From positions 1-64,000 of the forward strand of contig JADLGO010000046.1 of assembly GCA_020849275.1 (NCBI GenBank): a stretch of 64,000 nucleotides of DNA, given 5' to 3'. Shown one piece after another: positions 31,349 through 40,290 of this stretch (position 1 is its first letter; each line of letters starts with the position of its first letter). The translations under genes and the position numbers were made by a program. Below the pieces are notes generated by a model. The model did not search any database and was not told the DNA's origin. It saw only the letters and a program-made list of their open reading frames with translations. The DNA comes from Chthonomonadales bacterium. Its GTDB lineage: Bacteria; Armatimonadota; Chthonomonadetes; Chthonomonadales; CAJBBX01.

Positions 31349-32593
31349 ATGCGGAACCGAACCCTCACCGCCGCCGCCCTGCTGTTCCTGTGCGCGCCGG
31401 CCGCCCGCCTTGCCGCCGCCCCGACACAGGTCCGGCTCTCCTGGACCGGCGACCCGCGGATGACAATGACCGTGATGTGGCAGACCACGGAGCCGGAGCC
31501 CGGAAGCATCGTGCGCTACGGGCTGGACGCTCGCCTGAGCTCCACCGCGGTCGCGAGCTCACCGACCTATGCGTACCAGACCGGCCATCTCCACGAGGCG
31601 ACGATGCGCGGGCTGCGCCCCGGCGCCGTCTACCGCTACCGGGTCGGCAGCCCGAGCGGCGGCTTCAGCCCAGTCTACCGTTTCCGAACGGCGCCGCCGG
31701 GCCCGGTGGACTTCGAGTTCACCGCCTTCGGCGACCACGGCGTCACCGCGCGCAGCCGGCGCAACGCGTCGCGCGTGCTCGCAGCGCATCCCGCCTTCCA
31801 CCTGGTGCTGGGCGACCTGAGCTACGCCAACGGCAGACAACCGGTGTGGGATACCTGGCTGAGCGAGATCTCCGTCTTTGCGTGCTCACTGCCCATGATG
31901 ACCGTGATCGGCAACCACGAGAACGAGCGGATCGACGGCGAGCGAATCGGCTACGTGGCCTACCTTGCGCGACTCGCGATGCCCACGCCGGAGACCTGGT
32001 ATGCGTTCACCTACGGCGACGTCCGGTTCGTCTGCCCGAACTCCAACGACATCGACAACGCCACCCAGAGGGCCTGGCTGGAGCGAACCCTGAGCGCCGC
32101 GCGCCGCGATCCAGGCATTCGCTGGGTCGTCGTCGCGATGCACCACCCGCTCTATAGCTCTACCACCCGCCGCGGCGACAGCCCGGACATGATCAAGGCG
32201 CTGGAGGGCCTCCTGGACCGTCACCGGGTAGACCTCGTCCTGGTCGGGCATAACCACAACTACGAGCGCAGCTATCCCCTTCGCGGAGGCGAGCCCCGGA
32301 CCGCCGAGCGGCACACCTACCGTCAGGGCGAGGGCATAATCCACGTCATCAGCGGCGGCGGCGGGAAGTCGCTCTACGAGTTCACGCCGGAGCAGCCGGC
32401 GCGCATCGCGGTGCGCGCGCGCGTCACCGAGTTCCTGCGTGTCCGCGTGCTCGCCTCCGGATCCCTGACGCTGGAGGCGGTGCGAACGGCGGACGGGTCC
32501 GTGCTGGACCGCTTCACGCTCGTGCGCCGGGCGGCCCGGACGACCCCGAGCGCGGCGACGCGCGACGGGCAACTCGCCTCGGGCGCGCGTTAA
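31349..32593 (+). CDS. Secreted purple-acid-phosphatase-like metallophosphoesterase
   Basis: The 414-residue protein has a signal peptide and an N-terminal fibronectin-like domain of PAP type (TMTVMWQTTEPEPGSIVRYGL near residue 35, LHEATMRGLRPGAVYRYRVGS near 90). The metallophosphoesterase domain has the metal sites FTAFGDHG (near 130), LVLGDLSYANG, VIGNHENE and VVVAMHHPLYSS, then LVLVGHNHNYERSYPL near 300. The GDLSYA and GNHE motifs are standard. The enzyme would hydrolyse phosphomonoesters outside the cytoplasm. It lies 24 bases from the epimerase gene and 9 from the kinase gene. Its link to polysaccharide is unclear. Confidence 0.88.
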   Translation: MRNRTLTAAALLFLCAPAARLAAAPTQVRLSWTGDPRMTMTVMWQTTEPEPGSIVRYGLDARLSSTAVASSPTYAYQTGHLHEATMRGLRPGAVYRYRVGSPSGGFSPVYRFRTAPPGPVDFEFTAFGDHGVTARSRRNASRVLAAHPAFHLVLGDLSYANGRQPVWDTWLSEISVFACSLPMMTVIGNHENERIDGERIGYVAYLARLAMPTPETWYAFTYGDVRFVCPNSNDIDNATQRAWLERTLSAARRDPGIRWVVVAMHHPLYSSTTRRGDSPDMIKALEGLLDRHRVDLVLVGHNHNYERSYPLRGGEPRTAERHTYRQGEGIIHVISGGGGKSLYEFTPEQPARIAVRARVTEFLRVRVLASGSLTLEAVRTADGSVLDRFTLVRRAARTTPSAATRDGQLASGAR

Positions 32594-32602
32594 CAGGAGG
32601 GC

Positions 32603-33592
32603 ATGCTGCCACCGATGGACCACGACAGGCTCCGGGCGATCGTGGCGGGGTTCGAGGGCCGACGCATCGTCGTGCTCGGCGATGTGATGGTCGACGAGTA
32701 CCTGTGGGGCCGGGCCACGCGCATTTCGCCGGAGTCGCCCGTGATGGTGGTGGAGGTCGACCGGGAGACCCAGGTGCCCGGCGGCGCGGCGAACGTGGCG
32801 CACAATCTGCTCGCCCTCGGCGCGCGGGTCAGCGTCGTGGGGGCGGTCGGTGACGACGCGACGGGCACGCGGCTTCGCTCGATGCTGGAGCAGGAGGGAG
32901 CGGATGCCTCGGGCCTGATCGTGGACCACGGGCGGCCCACGACGCGCAAGACGCGCGTCGTCGCCCACAGCCAGCAGGTGCTGCGCCTCGACCGCGAGCG
33001 CTGCTTCGCCGTGGCCGAGCCCGTTCGGCGCGCGATGGTGGAGCGCCTTGCCGCCATCGTGCCCCTCGCGGATGCCATGCTGGTCTCCGACTACGACAAG
33101 GGGGTGGTGAGCGGGCCCGTGGTGAGCGCCGCGATGGACCTCGCGCGCAGTCGGGGCGCGGTCGTGGCCGCCAACGCGAAGCCGCCGAACGTGCGTTTGC
33201 TCGCCGGCGCCACGGCGGTCTCGCTGAACCAACCGGAGGCCGTCGCCGCCTCGGGCGGCGACACGCGCTTTGAAGGCGACGACGGCATCGACGAGGCGGG
33301 CGCCGAGCTCGCGCGCTCCCTGGCGGTCGAGACGCTCGTGGTGACGCGCGGAGCGCGTGGCCTCTCCCTCTGGACCGCCGCCGGAGCCATCCATCACCTC
33401 CCCGCGCACCCGGTCGAGGTCTACGACGTAGCCGGCGCCGGCGATACCGTGATCAGCGCGCTGACGCTGGGCCTCTGCTGCGGCGCCGATGTCCGCGATG
33501 CAGCCGCCGTCGCCAACCGCGCGGGCGCCTGCGTGGTGCGCAGAGTTGGCGTCGCGGCCACGACGCGCGAGGAGTTGCTCGCCGATTGGTAG
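32603..33592 (+). CDS. PfkB-family kinase, HldA/RfaE1-like (heptose-7-phosphate kinase)
   Basis: The 329-residue protein begins at an ATG after ACAGGAGGG; a second ATG follows at 32615. It matches the kinase half of bifunctional HldE: RIVVLGDVMVDEYLWGRATRISPESPVMVVEVDRETQVPGGAANVAHNL near residues 20-70, ATGTRLRSMLEQEGADASGL, ADAMLVSDYDKGVVSG, and the anion-hole GAGDTVISA near 280. D-glycero-D-manno-heptose-7-phosphate kinase makes the bisphosphate for ADP- or GDP-heptose. The cytidylyl/adenylyltransferase half of HldE is absent, so a separate HldC would be needed. A broader sugar-kinase role cannot be excluded. Confidence 0.75.
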   Translation: MLPPMDHDRLRAIVAGFEGRRIVVLGDVMVDEYLWGRATRISPESPVMVVEVDRETQVPGGAANVAHNLLALGARVSVVGAVGDDATGTRLRSMLEQEGADASGLIVDHGRPTTRKTRVVAHSQQVLRLDRERCFAVAEPVRRAMVERLAAIVPLADAMLVSDYDKGVVSGPVVSAAMDLARSRGAVVAANAKPPNVRLLAGATAVSLNQPEAVAASGGDTRFEGDDGIDEAGAELARSLAVETLVVTRGARGLSLWTAAGAIHHLPAHPVEVYDVAGAGDTVISALTLGLCCGADVRDAAAVANRAGACVVRRVGVAATTREELLADW

Positions 33593-33648
33593 GCCCGTCG
33601 GCCCCCCGACGAGCCTCGCGCAACACGCCCGCACTGGAGGGCCGTGAC

Positions 33649-35280
33649 GTGAAGTACGCTCGCCACCTGCACACGGTCCGTTACCTGAAGCCCGTGCAGA
33701 TCTACGGGCGGGTGCTCCGGCGCATCTACATTCCCGGGCCACGGGCCGGCGCCGCCCCGCCGCGCCGCGTTCCGCCAGGCCCCTGGGTCCTCCCCGCGAG
33801 CCGCTGCCCGTCGATGACCGGGCCCTCGGCGTTCCTGCTTCTGAACCGCGCGGGAGCAGTGCGCGACGCCGCCGATTGGCGCGACCCGGCGCGGCAACGG
33901 CTCTGGCTCTACAACCTTCACTACTTCGACGACCTCACCGCGGACGGCTTCCGCGACCGCGCGGCCTGGCACCGCGCCCTCGTCGACCGCTGGGTGCGCG
34001 AGAACCCGCCAGGCATCGGCGTCGGCTGGGAGCCCTACCCGCTCTCGCTGCGCGTGGCCAACTGGGTGAAGTGGGCGTTGTGCGGCGGGGCGCTCTCCGG
34101 CGACGCCGTGGCGAGCCTGGCGACCCAGGCGCGCCACCTGGAGCGGCGCGTCGAGCACCACATCCAGGGCAACCATCTGCTCGCCAACGCCAAGGCGCTC
34201 GCGTGCGCGGGCCTTTTCTTCGAAGGGCGGGAGGCCGAGCGCTGGCTGGCAGCGGGCTGGCGGCTCTACAGGCGCCAGCTTCGCGAGCAGATCCTTGCCG
34301 ACGGGGGCCACTTCGAGCTGAGCCCGATGTACCACAGCCTGATCCTGGAGGATCTGCTGGACATGCTCAACCTGCACCGAGCATCGGGGGTCCCGATCCC
34401 GGGGGGAGCGCTGACGGGTGAGCTCGTTTCGTCGATGCGGCGCTGGCTCAAGACGATGACCCATCCCGACGGCCAGATCGCCTTCTTCAACGACGCCGCG
34501 ATCGGTGTGGCGGCCTCGCCCGCGGAGATCGAGGCGTATGCGGCGCGCCTCGCCCTGCCCGCCGTGCCCGAGCCCGCCGACGGGCTGACCCGCCTGCCCG
34601 CCAGCGGCTACGCGCGGCTGCAGCGGGGCGCCGCGGTCGCCATCGTCGACATCGGGCGCATCGGCCCGGACCACATCCCCGGCCATGCGCACGCCGACAC
34701 CCTCTCCTTCGAGCTCTCCTTGCACGGGCGCCGCCTGGTTGTCAACACCGGCGTCTCGCTCTACGAGGCCGGCGACGAGCGCGCGCGGCAGCGCGGCACC
34801 GCCGCCCACAGCACGGTCATCGTCGACGGCGCCGACTCCTCCGAGGTGTGGGGAGCCTTCCGCGTGGCCCGCCGCGCCCGGCCTTTCGGAGTCGCCTGCG
34901 CCGACGAAGGGCCGCTCGGCCTGGTGGCGACGGCCGGACACGACGGCTTTCGCCGCCTGGCCGGCGACGTGCTGCACCGGCGCACCTGGCGCCTGACCGA
35001 CCGGAACCTCACGGTGACCGACGACGTGCTGGGCGACCGTCGCAACGCGGTGGCGATCTACCACCTTCACCCGGACGTGCAGGGCGTCGTGCCCGGCCCT
35101 GCGGCCGGCGCCGTGCGATTGGCACTCTGCCGGCAGCCGATCCGCGTGGCCTTCGCCGCCCCCTATGCTCTCGTCGCCGAGGACGAGTACCACGCGAGCT
35201 TCGGTCAGACCGCGCCGGCGTTCCGGCTGGAGGTGCCGGTGCGCCCGGAATCGCGCGAGGTGCGGATCGCATGGGAGTGA
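33649..35280 (+). CDS. Heparinase II/III-family protein, exopolysaccharide-associated
   Basis: The GTG at 33649 is chosen because GGAGG lies eight bases upstream. The 543-residue protein has the two-part shape of the family: an all-helical toroid (KPVQIYGRVLRRIYIPGPR, then LWLYNLHYFDDL, WEPYPLSLRVANWVKWAL, HHIQGNHLLANAKAL and FELSPMYHSLILEDLLDMLNLH) followed by the beta-sandwich Hepar_II_III region (GHAHADTLSFELSLHGRRLVVNTG near residue 350). The HAHAD and GNH residues match catalytic positions of polysaccharide lyases. In exopolysaccharide loci such proteins are common, often with no signal peptide, as here. It overlaps the GT4 gene by ten bases. Confidence 0.85.
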   Translation: MKYARHLHTVRYLKPVQIYGRVLRRIYIPGPRAGAAPPRRVPPGPWVLPASRCPSMTGPSAFLLLNRAGAVRDAADWRDPARQRLWLYNLHYFDDLTADGFRDRAAWHRALVDRWVRENPPGIGVGWEPYPLSLRVANWVKWALCGGALSGDAVASLATQARHLERRVEHHIQGNHLLANAKALACAGLFFEGREAERWLAAGWRLYRRQLREQILADGGHFELSPMYHSLILEDLLDMLNLHRASGVPIPGGALTGELVSSMRRWLKTMTHPDGQIAFFNDAAIGVAASPAEIEAYAARLALPAVPEPADGLTRLPASGYARLQRGAAVAIVDIGRIGPDHIPGHAHADTLSFELSLHGRRLVVNTGVSLYEAGDERARQRGTAAHSTVIVDGADSSEVWGAFRVARRARPFGVACADEGPLGLVATAGHDGFRRLAGDVLHRRTWRLTDRNLTVTDDVLGDRRNAVAIYHLHPDVQGVVPGPAAGAVRLALCRQPIRVAFAAPYALVAEDEYHASFGQTAPAFRLEVPVRPESREVRIAWE

Positions 35281-36494
35281 GCGAGCGCCCTTCCGGCCGC
35301 CACATTACCGTCATCGCGATGCACTACCCGCCGGAGATCGGCGCGGCCGCCCGGCGCACGAGCGGCCTGGTGGCCGCGCTGACGGCGCAAGGGCACCGTG
35401 TGCGCGTGATCACGCAGTTCCCGAACTACCTGCGGGGCCGCGTCTTCGAGGAGTACGCCGGGCGTTTGTGCATGGTGGAGGACCGCGGAGGCGCCACGGT
35501 GTCGCGCGTACGACCACTGCTGTTCCGGCGGCAGGGCCTCGTGTGGCGGACCATCGGCGAGCTGTGGTTCCTGCTGAACGGCGCGGCGCGCGCGATGCTT
35601 GGCCCGCGCCCGTGCCTGGTGCTCGCAACCTGTCCGTCCGTGTTCGCGCCTCTGGCGGGCTGGGCCGCCGCCGCCGCGCGCCGCGCCGCCCTGGTGATCG
35701 AGGTCCGCGACCTTACCTGGGAGAACGCTGCTGGCAGCGGCGGTCGGCCGCCGCGCGCCGGCCGCTGGCTGGGCGCCGCGATCGTGCGCGCTGCTCGCCA
35801 CGCGGCGCTGGTGGTCTGCACGAACGCGCGGCAGCGCGATCACATGGTGGCGCGCGGGGTCGCGCCGGAACGCTGCCGTGTGGTGCCGCCCGGAGTGGAC
35901 CGCGCGCTGCTCGACCGGCTAAGCGCCCTGCCGCCGCCGCCCGGCCGCCGGCACGTCATGTACCTGGGGCTGGTGGGGCTGCCGCAGGGGCTGCGCGTGC
36001 TGATCGACACGGCGCGCCTGCTCGCCGACGAGGGCTACCGGATCACGGTGGTTGGAGGTGGCGTGGAGCGCGAGGCGCTCGCCGCCGCCGCCGAGCGCGA
36101 GGGCGTGGGCAGCATTGCGTTCGCCGGCCCCGTGCCGCCGGAAGCCGTGCCCGACTGCTACGCCTCCGCCGACATCCTAGTGGCGCATCTGACCGACCAC
36201 CCCTCGTACCGCTCGGCGCTGCCGAGTAAGCTGCTGGAGTATATGGCGGCCGGACGCCCGGTCGTCTTCGGCGGCGCCGGCGCCGGGGCCGACCTGGTGC
36301 GCGAGTCCGGCGGCGGCATCGCCGTGCCGCCGTGTGCGCCGGAGGAGATGGCCGCCGCCATCCGGCGCCTTGCCGAGGACCCCGAACTCGCCGACTCGCT
36401 CTCCCGCGCCGGACGCGAGTTCGTACGCCGCCGCCACGCTCGCGACGTCATCCTCGTTGACCTCCTGGCCGACCTCGCTCCTCTCCTCTCCTGA
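35271..36494 (+). CDS. Group 4 glycosyltransferase, WcaI-like
   Basis: The 407-residue protein begins at an ATG inside the end of the heparinase-like gene. It has the GT4 pattern: HITVIAMHYPPEIGAAARRTSGLVAALTAQGHRVRVITQFPNY at the start, LVIEVRDLTWENAAGSGG near residue 140, and the C-terminal donor site VVGGGVEREALAAAAEREG, FAGPVPPEAVPDCYASADILVAHL and PSKLLEYMAAGRPVVFGGAGAGADL near 320 (EX7E-type Glu). It transfers a sugar from a nucleotide donor to a lipid-linked polysaccharide precursor on the cytoplasmic side. Its likely partners are the initiating transferase and CapD-type genes further on. Confidence 0.88.
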   Translation: MGVSERPSGRHITVIAMHYPPEIGAAARRTSGLVAALTAQGHRVRVITQFPNYLRGRVFEEYAGRLCMVEDRGGATVSRVRPLLFRRQGLVWRTIGELWFLLNGAARAMLGPRPCLVLATCPSVFAPLAGWAAAAARRAALVIEVRDLTWENAAGSGGRPPRAGRWLGAAIVRAARHAALVVCTNARQRDHMVARGVAPERCRVVPPGVDRALLDRLSALPPPPGRRHVMYLGLVGLPQGLRVLIDTARLLADEGYRITVVGGGVEREALAAAAEREGVGSIAFAGPVPPEAVPDCYASADILVAHLTDHPSYRSALPSKLLEYMAAGRPVVFGGAGAGADLVRESGGGIAVPPCAPEEMAAAIRRLAEDPELADSLSRAGREFVRRRHARDVILVDLLADLAPLLS

Positions 36495-36523
36495 GCCCGC
36501 TCAGCAATTCGCGCTCTCCCGTG

Positions 36524-36545
36524 CCGGCCAGATGGCCGGGGTTTT
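36524..36545 (+). terminator. Intrinsic terminator with T-run after the GT4 gene
   Basis: CCGGCC and GGCCGG pair around the loop AGAT (36524-36539). GG and TTTT (36542-36545) follow, the nearest thing to a classical terminator in this window. Confidence 0.7.
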
Positions 36546-36565
36546 CACCCGTGAATTCCGCATTC

Positions 36566-36581
36566 TGGCATGGAAAATGCA
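36566..36581 (+). promoter_or_regulatory. Possible sigma54 (-24/-12) promoter
   Basis: TGGCATGGAAAATGCA matches the sigma54 consensus at ten of twelve fixed positions, with GG and GC separated by the required ten bases. It lies 210 bases upstream of the initiating sugar transferase gene. Sigma54 promoters control some exopolysaccharide loci. A chance match remains possible. Confidence 0.4.
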
Positions 36582-36791
36582 CGTGGCGAAGATGTCGCCC
36601 CGGAAGCGACTTGCAGGTGGTTGACTGCAACGCCCTTGCGGCGCCCCGCGACGGTCGTCATGCGATCATAGCATAGCGGCTCGCGGCGCTGCAGGTCACG
36701 CCTCTCGCGTGCAGAGGCCGCCGCCCTGGGGAGATTTGACCCCTGGGGGGCGCAGTAACGTGTCTGACCGCAGGCCCGCGGAGGTTGCACT

Positions 36792-37955
36792 ATGACCGGT
36801 CCGCTCCTGAGCATAATCGTCGCGGCATGCCTGATCGGCGTGCCGCTCGCCCACTTCCTGACGAACTGCATCAGCCCGATCACCCTCTTGGGTACGGCCG
36901 CCGGCGCGGCGCTTGCCCTGGCCTCGATCGCGGTGAGCCGCGAAGAGGCAACGCCTCGCGGGGCGGCGCCCACCATCGAGCTCGACCGTTCCCTCGCTTT
37001 TGGCGAGCGCAGACGCGTGCTGGTGGTGGGGGCGGGCCGGCTCGCGCAGTCACTGGCCGAGCAACTCGAGACCGCACATGGTTGCTGCGTCGTCGGGTTC
37101 ATCGACGACGACGTTGCCGGGGAGCCGTCCGAGCGCTGGCAGGTACTCGGGAGGCGCGAGGAGGCCGTGGCCGTGGCCCAGCGGCTGGATGTCGACGAGG
37201 TCATCGTCGCCTACGCGCCCACCTGGCAGCAGCAGCTCGTCGAGCAACTGATCAACGAGCACCCTGGCATCGGCGTGCAGGTGGTGCCGTCGCCATACGA
37301 GAGCCTTCTGCACAACGGCCGCGTCCGCAGCGTTGGCGACGTAGCCCTCGTCCAGCTGCTCGACCGAAGCAAACGGCCGTGGGATGCCGCCAAGCGCCTC
37401 GTCGATGTTGTTCTGTCCGCGACCGGCCTTCTCGTCCTCGCCCCGCTTCTGCTGCTGGTGATGGCGATCGTCAAGCTCACGTCGCGCGGGCCCGCCATCT
37501 TCGCGCAGGAGCGAATCGGCCACCACCAGCGCCCCTTCACGCTCTACAAGCTGCGCACCATGGTGGTGAACGCGGAGGCCCGCACGGGGCCTGTCCTGTC
37601 GGCCGGCCTCGACGATCCGCGCCTGACGGCGATCGGCAAGCTGATGCGACGGTTCCGCCTTGACGAGCTCCCGCAGCTCTGGAACGTTGTCCGCGGCGAC
37701 ATGAGCCTGGTCGGGCCCCGCCCCGAGCGTGCCTGTTTCGTCGAGCGGTTCTCGCAGATGACGCCTCTCTACGCCGCCCGCCATTCCGTGCGCCCGGGCA
37801 TCACCGGGCTGGCCCAGGTGTGCGGCGGGTACCGAACCGACGCGCGCGACAAGTTGCGGTTCGACCTGATCTACGTGGCGCACCGGTCGATGGGCCTGGA
37901 CCTTACAGTCCTGATGCGCACGCTCGCGATCGTCTTGAGCTCCAAGGGCTCCTGA
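36792..37955 (+). CDS. Initiating polyprenyl-phosphate glycosylphosphotransferase
   Basis: The ATG follows GCGGAGG. The 387-residue protein has two N-terminal hydrophobic helices rather than the usual four, a CoA-binding-like domain (VLVVGAGRLAQSLAEQLE near residue 75, VVGFIDDDV) and the bacterial sugar transferase domain from about 195: KRLVDVVLSATGLLVLAPLLLLVMAIVKLTSRGPAIFAQERIG, TLYKLRTMV, and RRFRLDELPQLWNVVRGDMSLVGPRPE. These include the conserved Asp-Glu pair of monotopic phosphoglycosyl transferases. It attaches the first sugar phosphate to undecaprenyl phosphate. The shortened membrane part is like PssY/EpsE-type enzymes. The CapD-type gene follows 211 bases later. Confidence 0.9.
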   Translation: MTGPLLSIIVAACLIGVPLAHFLTNCISPITLLGTAAGAALALASIAVSREEATPRGAAPTIELDRSLAFGERRRVLVVGAGRLAQSLAEQLETAHGCCVVGFIDDDVAGEPSERWQVLGRREEAVAVAQRLDVDEVIVAYAPTWQQQLVEQLINEHPGIGVQVVPSPYESLLHNGRVRSVGDVALVQLLDRSKRPWDAAKRLVDVVLSATGLLVLAPLLLLVMAIVKLTSRGPAIFAQERIGHHQRPFTLYKLRTMVVNAEARTGPVLSAGLDDPRLTAIGKLMRRFRLDELPQLWNVVRGDMSLVGPRPERACFVERFSQMTPLYAARHSVRPGITGLAQVCGGYRTDARDKLRFDLIYVAHRSMGLDLTVLMRTLAIVLSSKGS

Positions 37956-38166
37956 CGACCCGGCGGAAGAACGAGGCGCGGCCCGGCCACCGATCGCGGG
38001 AACGACCGGAAGGAAGCCGGGACCGTCAGCGCGAATAGCGCTCCGGCATCCAACGGTCTGTTGGCGCGCACGGCTGCGGCGCTCACAGGCCGGGGTTGAT
38101 GTCGCGCCCGAGAACCCGTCTTCCGCGGCGTGCCGTGCTCCACGAGGGGCCGCACCGGGAGAGGCA

Positions 38167-40290
38167 ATGCGTCGGCACATCGCCAACACGAGGCTGGCAC
38201 GGGCCATCGTCTCGCTGCTGCCACACATCCGCAACCGCCATGTCCTCGTGGCGGACGTCGCGTTGCTTGCCGCCGTACCCACGACTGCGCTCGCGCTCCG
38301 CCACAGCGGCCTGGACGAGGTTCTGGCCCATCCGGGCGAGTTCGCGCTCTACACGGCGGCAACCGTGCTGATCCGAGTCGGCGCGCTCCAGGCCTTCGGC
38401 CTCTACCGCCGCTACTGGCTCTACGCCACGGTCGACGACCTGATCGCCATCGTTCTTGCGGTCGTCGCGTCCACGGGCGTGATCGGGCTCGCCCACGCCG
38501 GCGCGCGGCTCGCCGGGCTCACGCTGGCCACCGCCCCGGGCCCCGTACCCTGGATTGGCTCGCTGCTCACCCTCTTCTGCGTGGGCGCCACGCGCTTCAG
38601 CGTACAGATACTGGCGCACCTGGTGCGCGAGGCCCCGCACCCGGACGCGCTGCGCACGCTCATCGTGGGCGCCGGCTTCTATGGGCAGTTGATCGCTCGC
38701 GAGCTCCTGCACTCCAACCCGCGCGCGGGGTTGCGGCCGATCGCCTTCCTCGACGACGATACCGCCAAACAGCGCGTCTCCATCCTGACGCTGCCCGTCG
38801 TCGGGCGTATCGAGGACTTGCCCGACGTAACCCGTCAGCTTCGGGTTGAGCAGGTCGTCATCGCGATTCCCGGCGCTCCAGGCAAGCTGATCCGCCGAAT
38901 CAACGGCCTGTGCGAAGAGGCAGGAGTCGACGCCAGGACGCTGCCGGGGCTCTCGTCGATCCTCACGGGCTCGGTACGCGTGAGCCAGCTTCGCAAGGTC
39001 GACATCGAGGATCTCCTGCGCCGCGAGCCGATTGTAACGGACACCGCCGCCATGCGCCGCTTCATCGATGGCAAGCGCGTGCTGATCACGGGTGGCGGCG
39101 GCTCCATCGGCGGCGAGCTGTGCCGGCAGGTGCTCCAGTGTCGGCCGGCCGGCCTGGTGGTGCTCGGCCACGGCGAGAACTCCGTGTTCGACATCCACAA
39201 CGAGCTCCTGCGCATGTGCGAGGACCTCAAGGGCTCCCCCGATGGCGAGCCCGGCGCGCACAAGCCACACATCTCCGCCCAGATCGGCGATATTCGTAGC
39301 CCGGAGCGCCTGCGCGGCGTGATGGAACGGTTTCGGCCGGACATCGTCTTCCATGCCGCCGCGCACAAGCACGTGCCACTGATGGAGTGGAACCCGACGG
39401 AGGCGGTGTCGAACAACGTGCTGGGCACGCGCAACCTGCTGGCCGCCGCGGAGGAGTTCGGTGTCGAGCACTTCGTGATGATCTCTACCGACAAGGCCGT
39501 GAATCCAACCAACGTGATGGGGGCGAGCAAGCGAGCGGCGGAACTACTGGTGATGGAGGCGGCCCAGCGCACGGGCCGGGCCTACGTGGCCGTGCGGTTC
39601 GGCAACGTCCTGGGGAGCCGTGGTAGCGTCGTGCCCACCTTCAAGCGGCAGATCGACGGCGGCGGACCGGTCACCGTGAGCGATCCGGAGATGCGCCGCT
39701 TCTTCATGACGATTCCGGAGGCCGTGCAGCTCGTGCTGCAGGCCAGCGTGCTCGGCCAGGGCGGCGAGATCTTCATGCTCAACATGGGCGAGCCCGTCAA
39801 GATCGTGGACCTGGCGCGCGACATCATTGAGCTCTCGGGCCTTGAAGTTGGGCGCGACATCGAGATCGTGTTCACCGGAACGCGGCCGGGGGAGAAGCTG
39901 TTCGAGGAGTTGTTCCTCCCAGGAGAGACCTACGAGGAGACGCACCACGAGAAGATCCTGATCGCGCGCAGCGCGAGTTCCGCGGTGCCGCCAGGTATCA
40001 CGCAGATCGTCCGCGAGATGGAGAACCTCGTGACGAGCGACGACGCGGAGGCCGCCGTGCGCTGGCTGCAGTGCCTGGTGCCGGAGTACCGGCCGCACGA
40101 CTCCGGCGCGGTGCGCGCGGTCGCGCCTGCCCCATCGCCCGGGCCAGTGACCGCGGCGACGCCGGGCTCGGGCAAACGCAACCGCCCCTCGGCTCCGGCT
40201 ACACGCCCTTCTCGAGCGCGAGCAGGTTCAGGAACTCGTCCCGCGTCGGGCGGTGGTCGCGAAAGTGGCCGCGCATCTCGCTCGTCGTGA
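38167..40290 (+). CDS. CapD/WbpM-type nucleotide-sugar 4,6-dehydratase, membrane
   Basis: The 707-residue protein has four N-terminal membrane helices, a CoA-binding-like domain (TLIVGAGFYGQLIARELLHSNP near residue 165), and an SDR domain from about 300 (RVLITGGGGSIGGELCRQVL). The catalytic pattern STDKAVNPTNVMGASKRAAEL has Met in place of Tyr, as in UDP-GlcNAc 4,6-dehydratases. FGNVLGSRGSVVPTFKRQI and EIFMLNMGEPVKIVDLARDII follow. It makes UDP-4-keto-6-deoxy sugars for polysaccharide. The last 55 or so residues are low-complexity Pro/Ala/Arg/Ser and their 92 bases overlap the end of folE on the other strand. This tail may be a real extension or the result of a lost stop codon. Confidence 0.9.
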   Translation: MRRHIANTRLARAIVSLLPHIRNRHVLVADVALLAAVPTTALALRHSGLDEVLAHPGEFALYTAATVLIRVGALQAFGLYRRYWLYATVDDLIAIVLAVVASTGVIGLAHAGARLAGLTLATAPGPVPWIGSLLTLFCVGATRFSVQILAHLVREAPHPDALRTLIVGAGFYGQLIARELLHSNPRAGLRPIAFLDDDTAKQRVSILTLPVVGRIEDLPDVTRQLRVEQVVIAIPGAPGKLIRRINGLCEEAGVDARTLPGLSSILTGSVRVSQLRKVDIEDLLRREPIVTDTAAMRRFIDGKRVLITGGGGSIGGELCRQVLQCRPAGLVVLGHGENSVFDIHNELLRMCEDLKGSPDGEPGAHKPHISAQIGDIRSPERLRGVMERFRPDIVFHAAAHKHVPLMEWNPTEAVSNNVLGTRNLLAAAEEFGVEHFVMISTDKAVNPTNVMGASKRAAELLVMEAAQRTGRAYVAVRFGNVLGSRGSVVPTFKRQIDGGGPVTVSDPEMRRFFMTIPEAVQLVLQASVLGQGGEIFMLNMGEPVKIVDLARDIIELSGLEVGRDIEIVFTGTRPGEKLFEELFLPGETYEETHHEKILIARSASSAVPPGITQIVREMENLVTSDDAEAAVRWLQCLVPEYRPHDSGAVRAVAPAPSPGPVTAATPGSGKRNRPSAPATRPSRARAGSGTRPASGGGRESGRASRSS

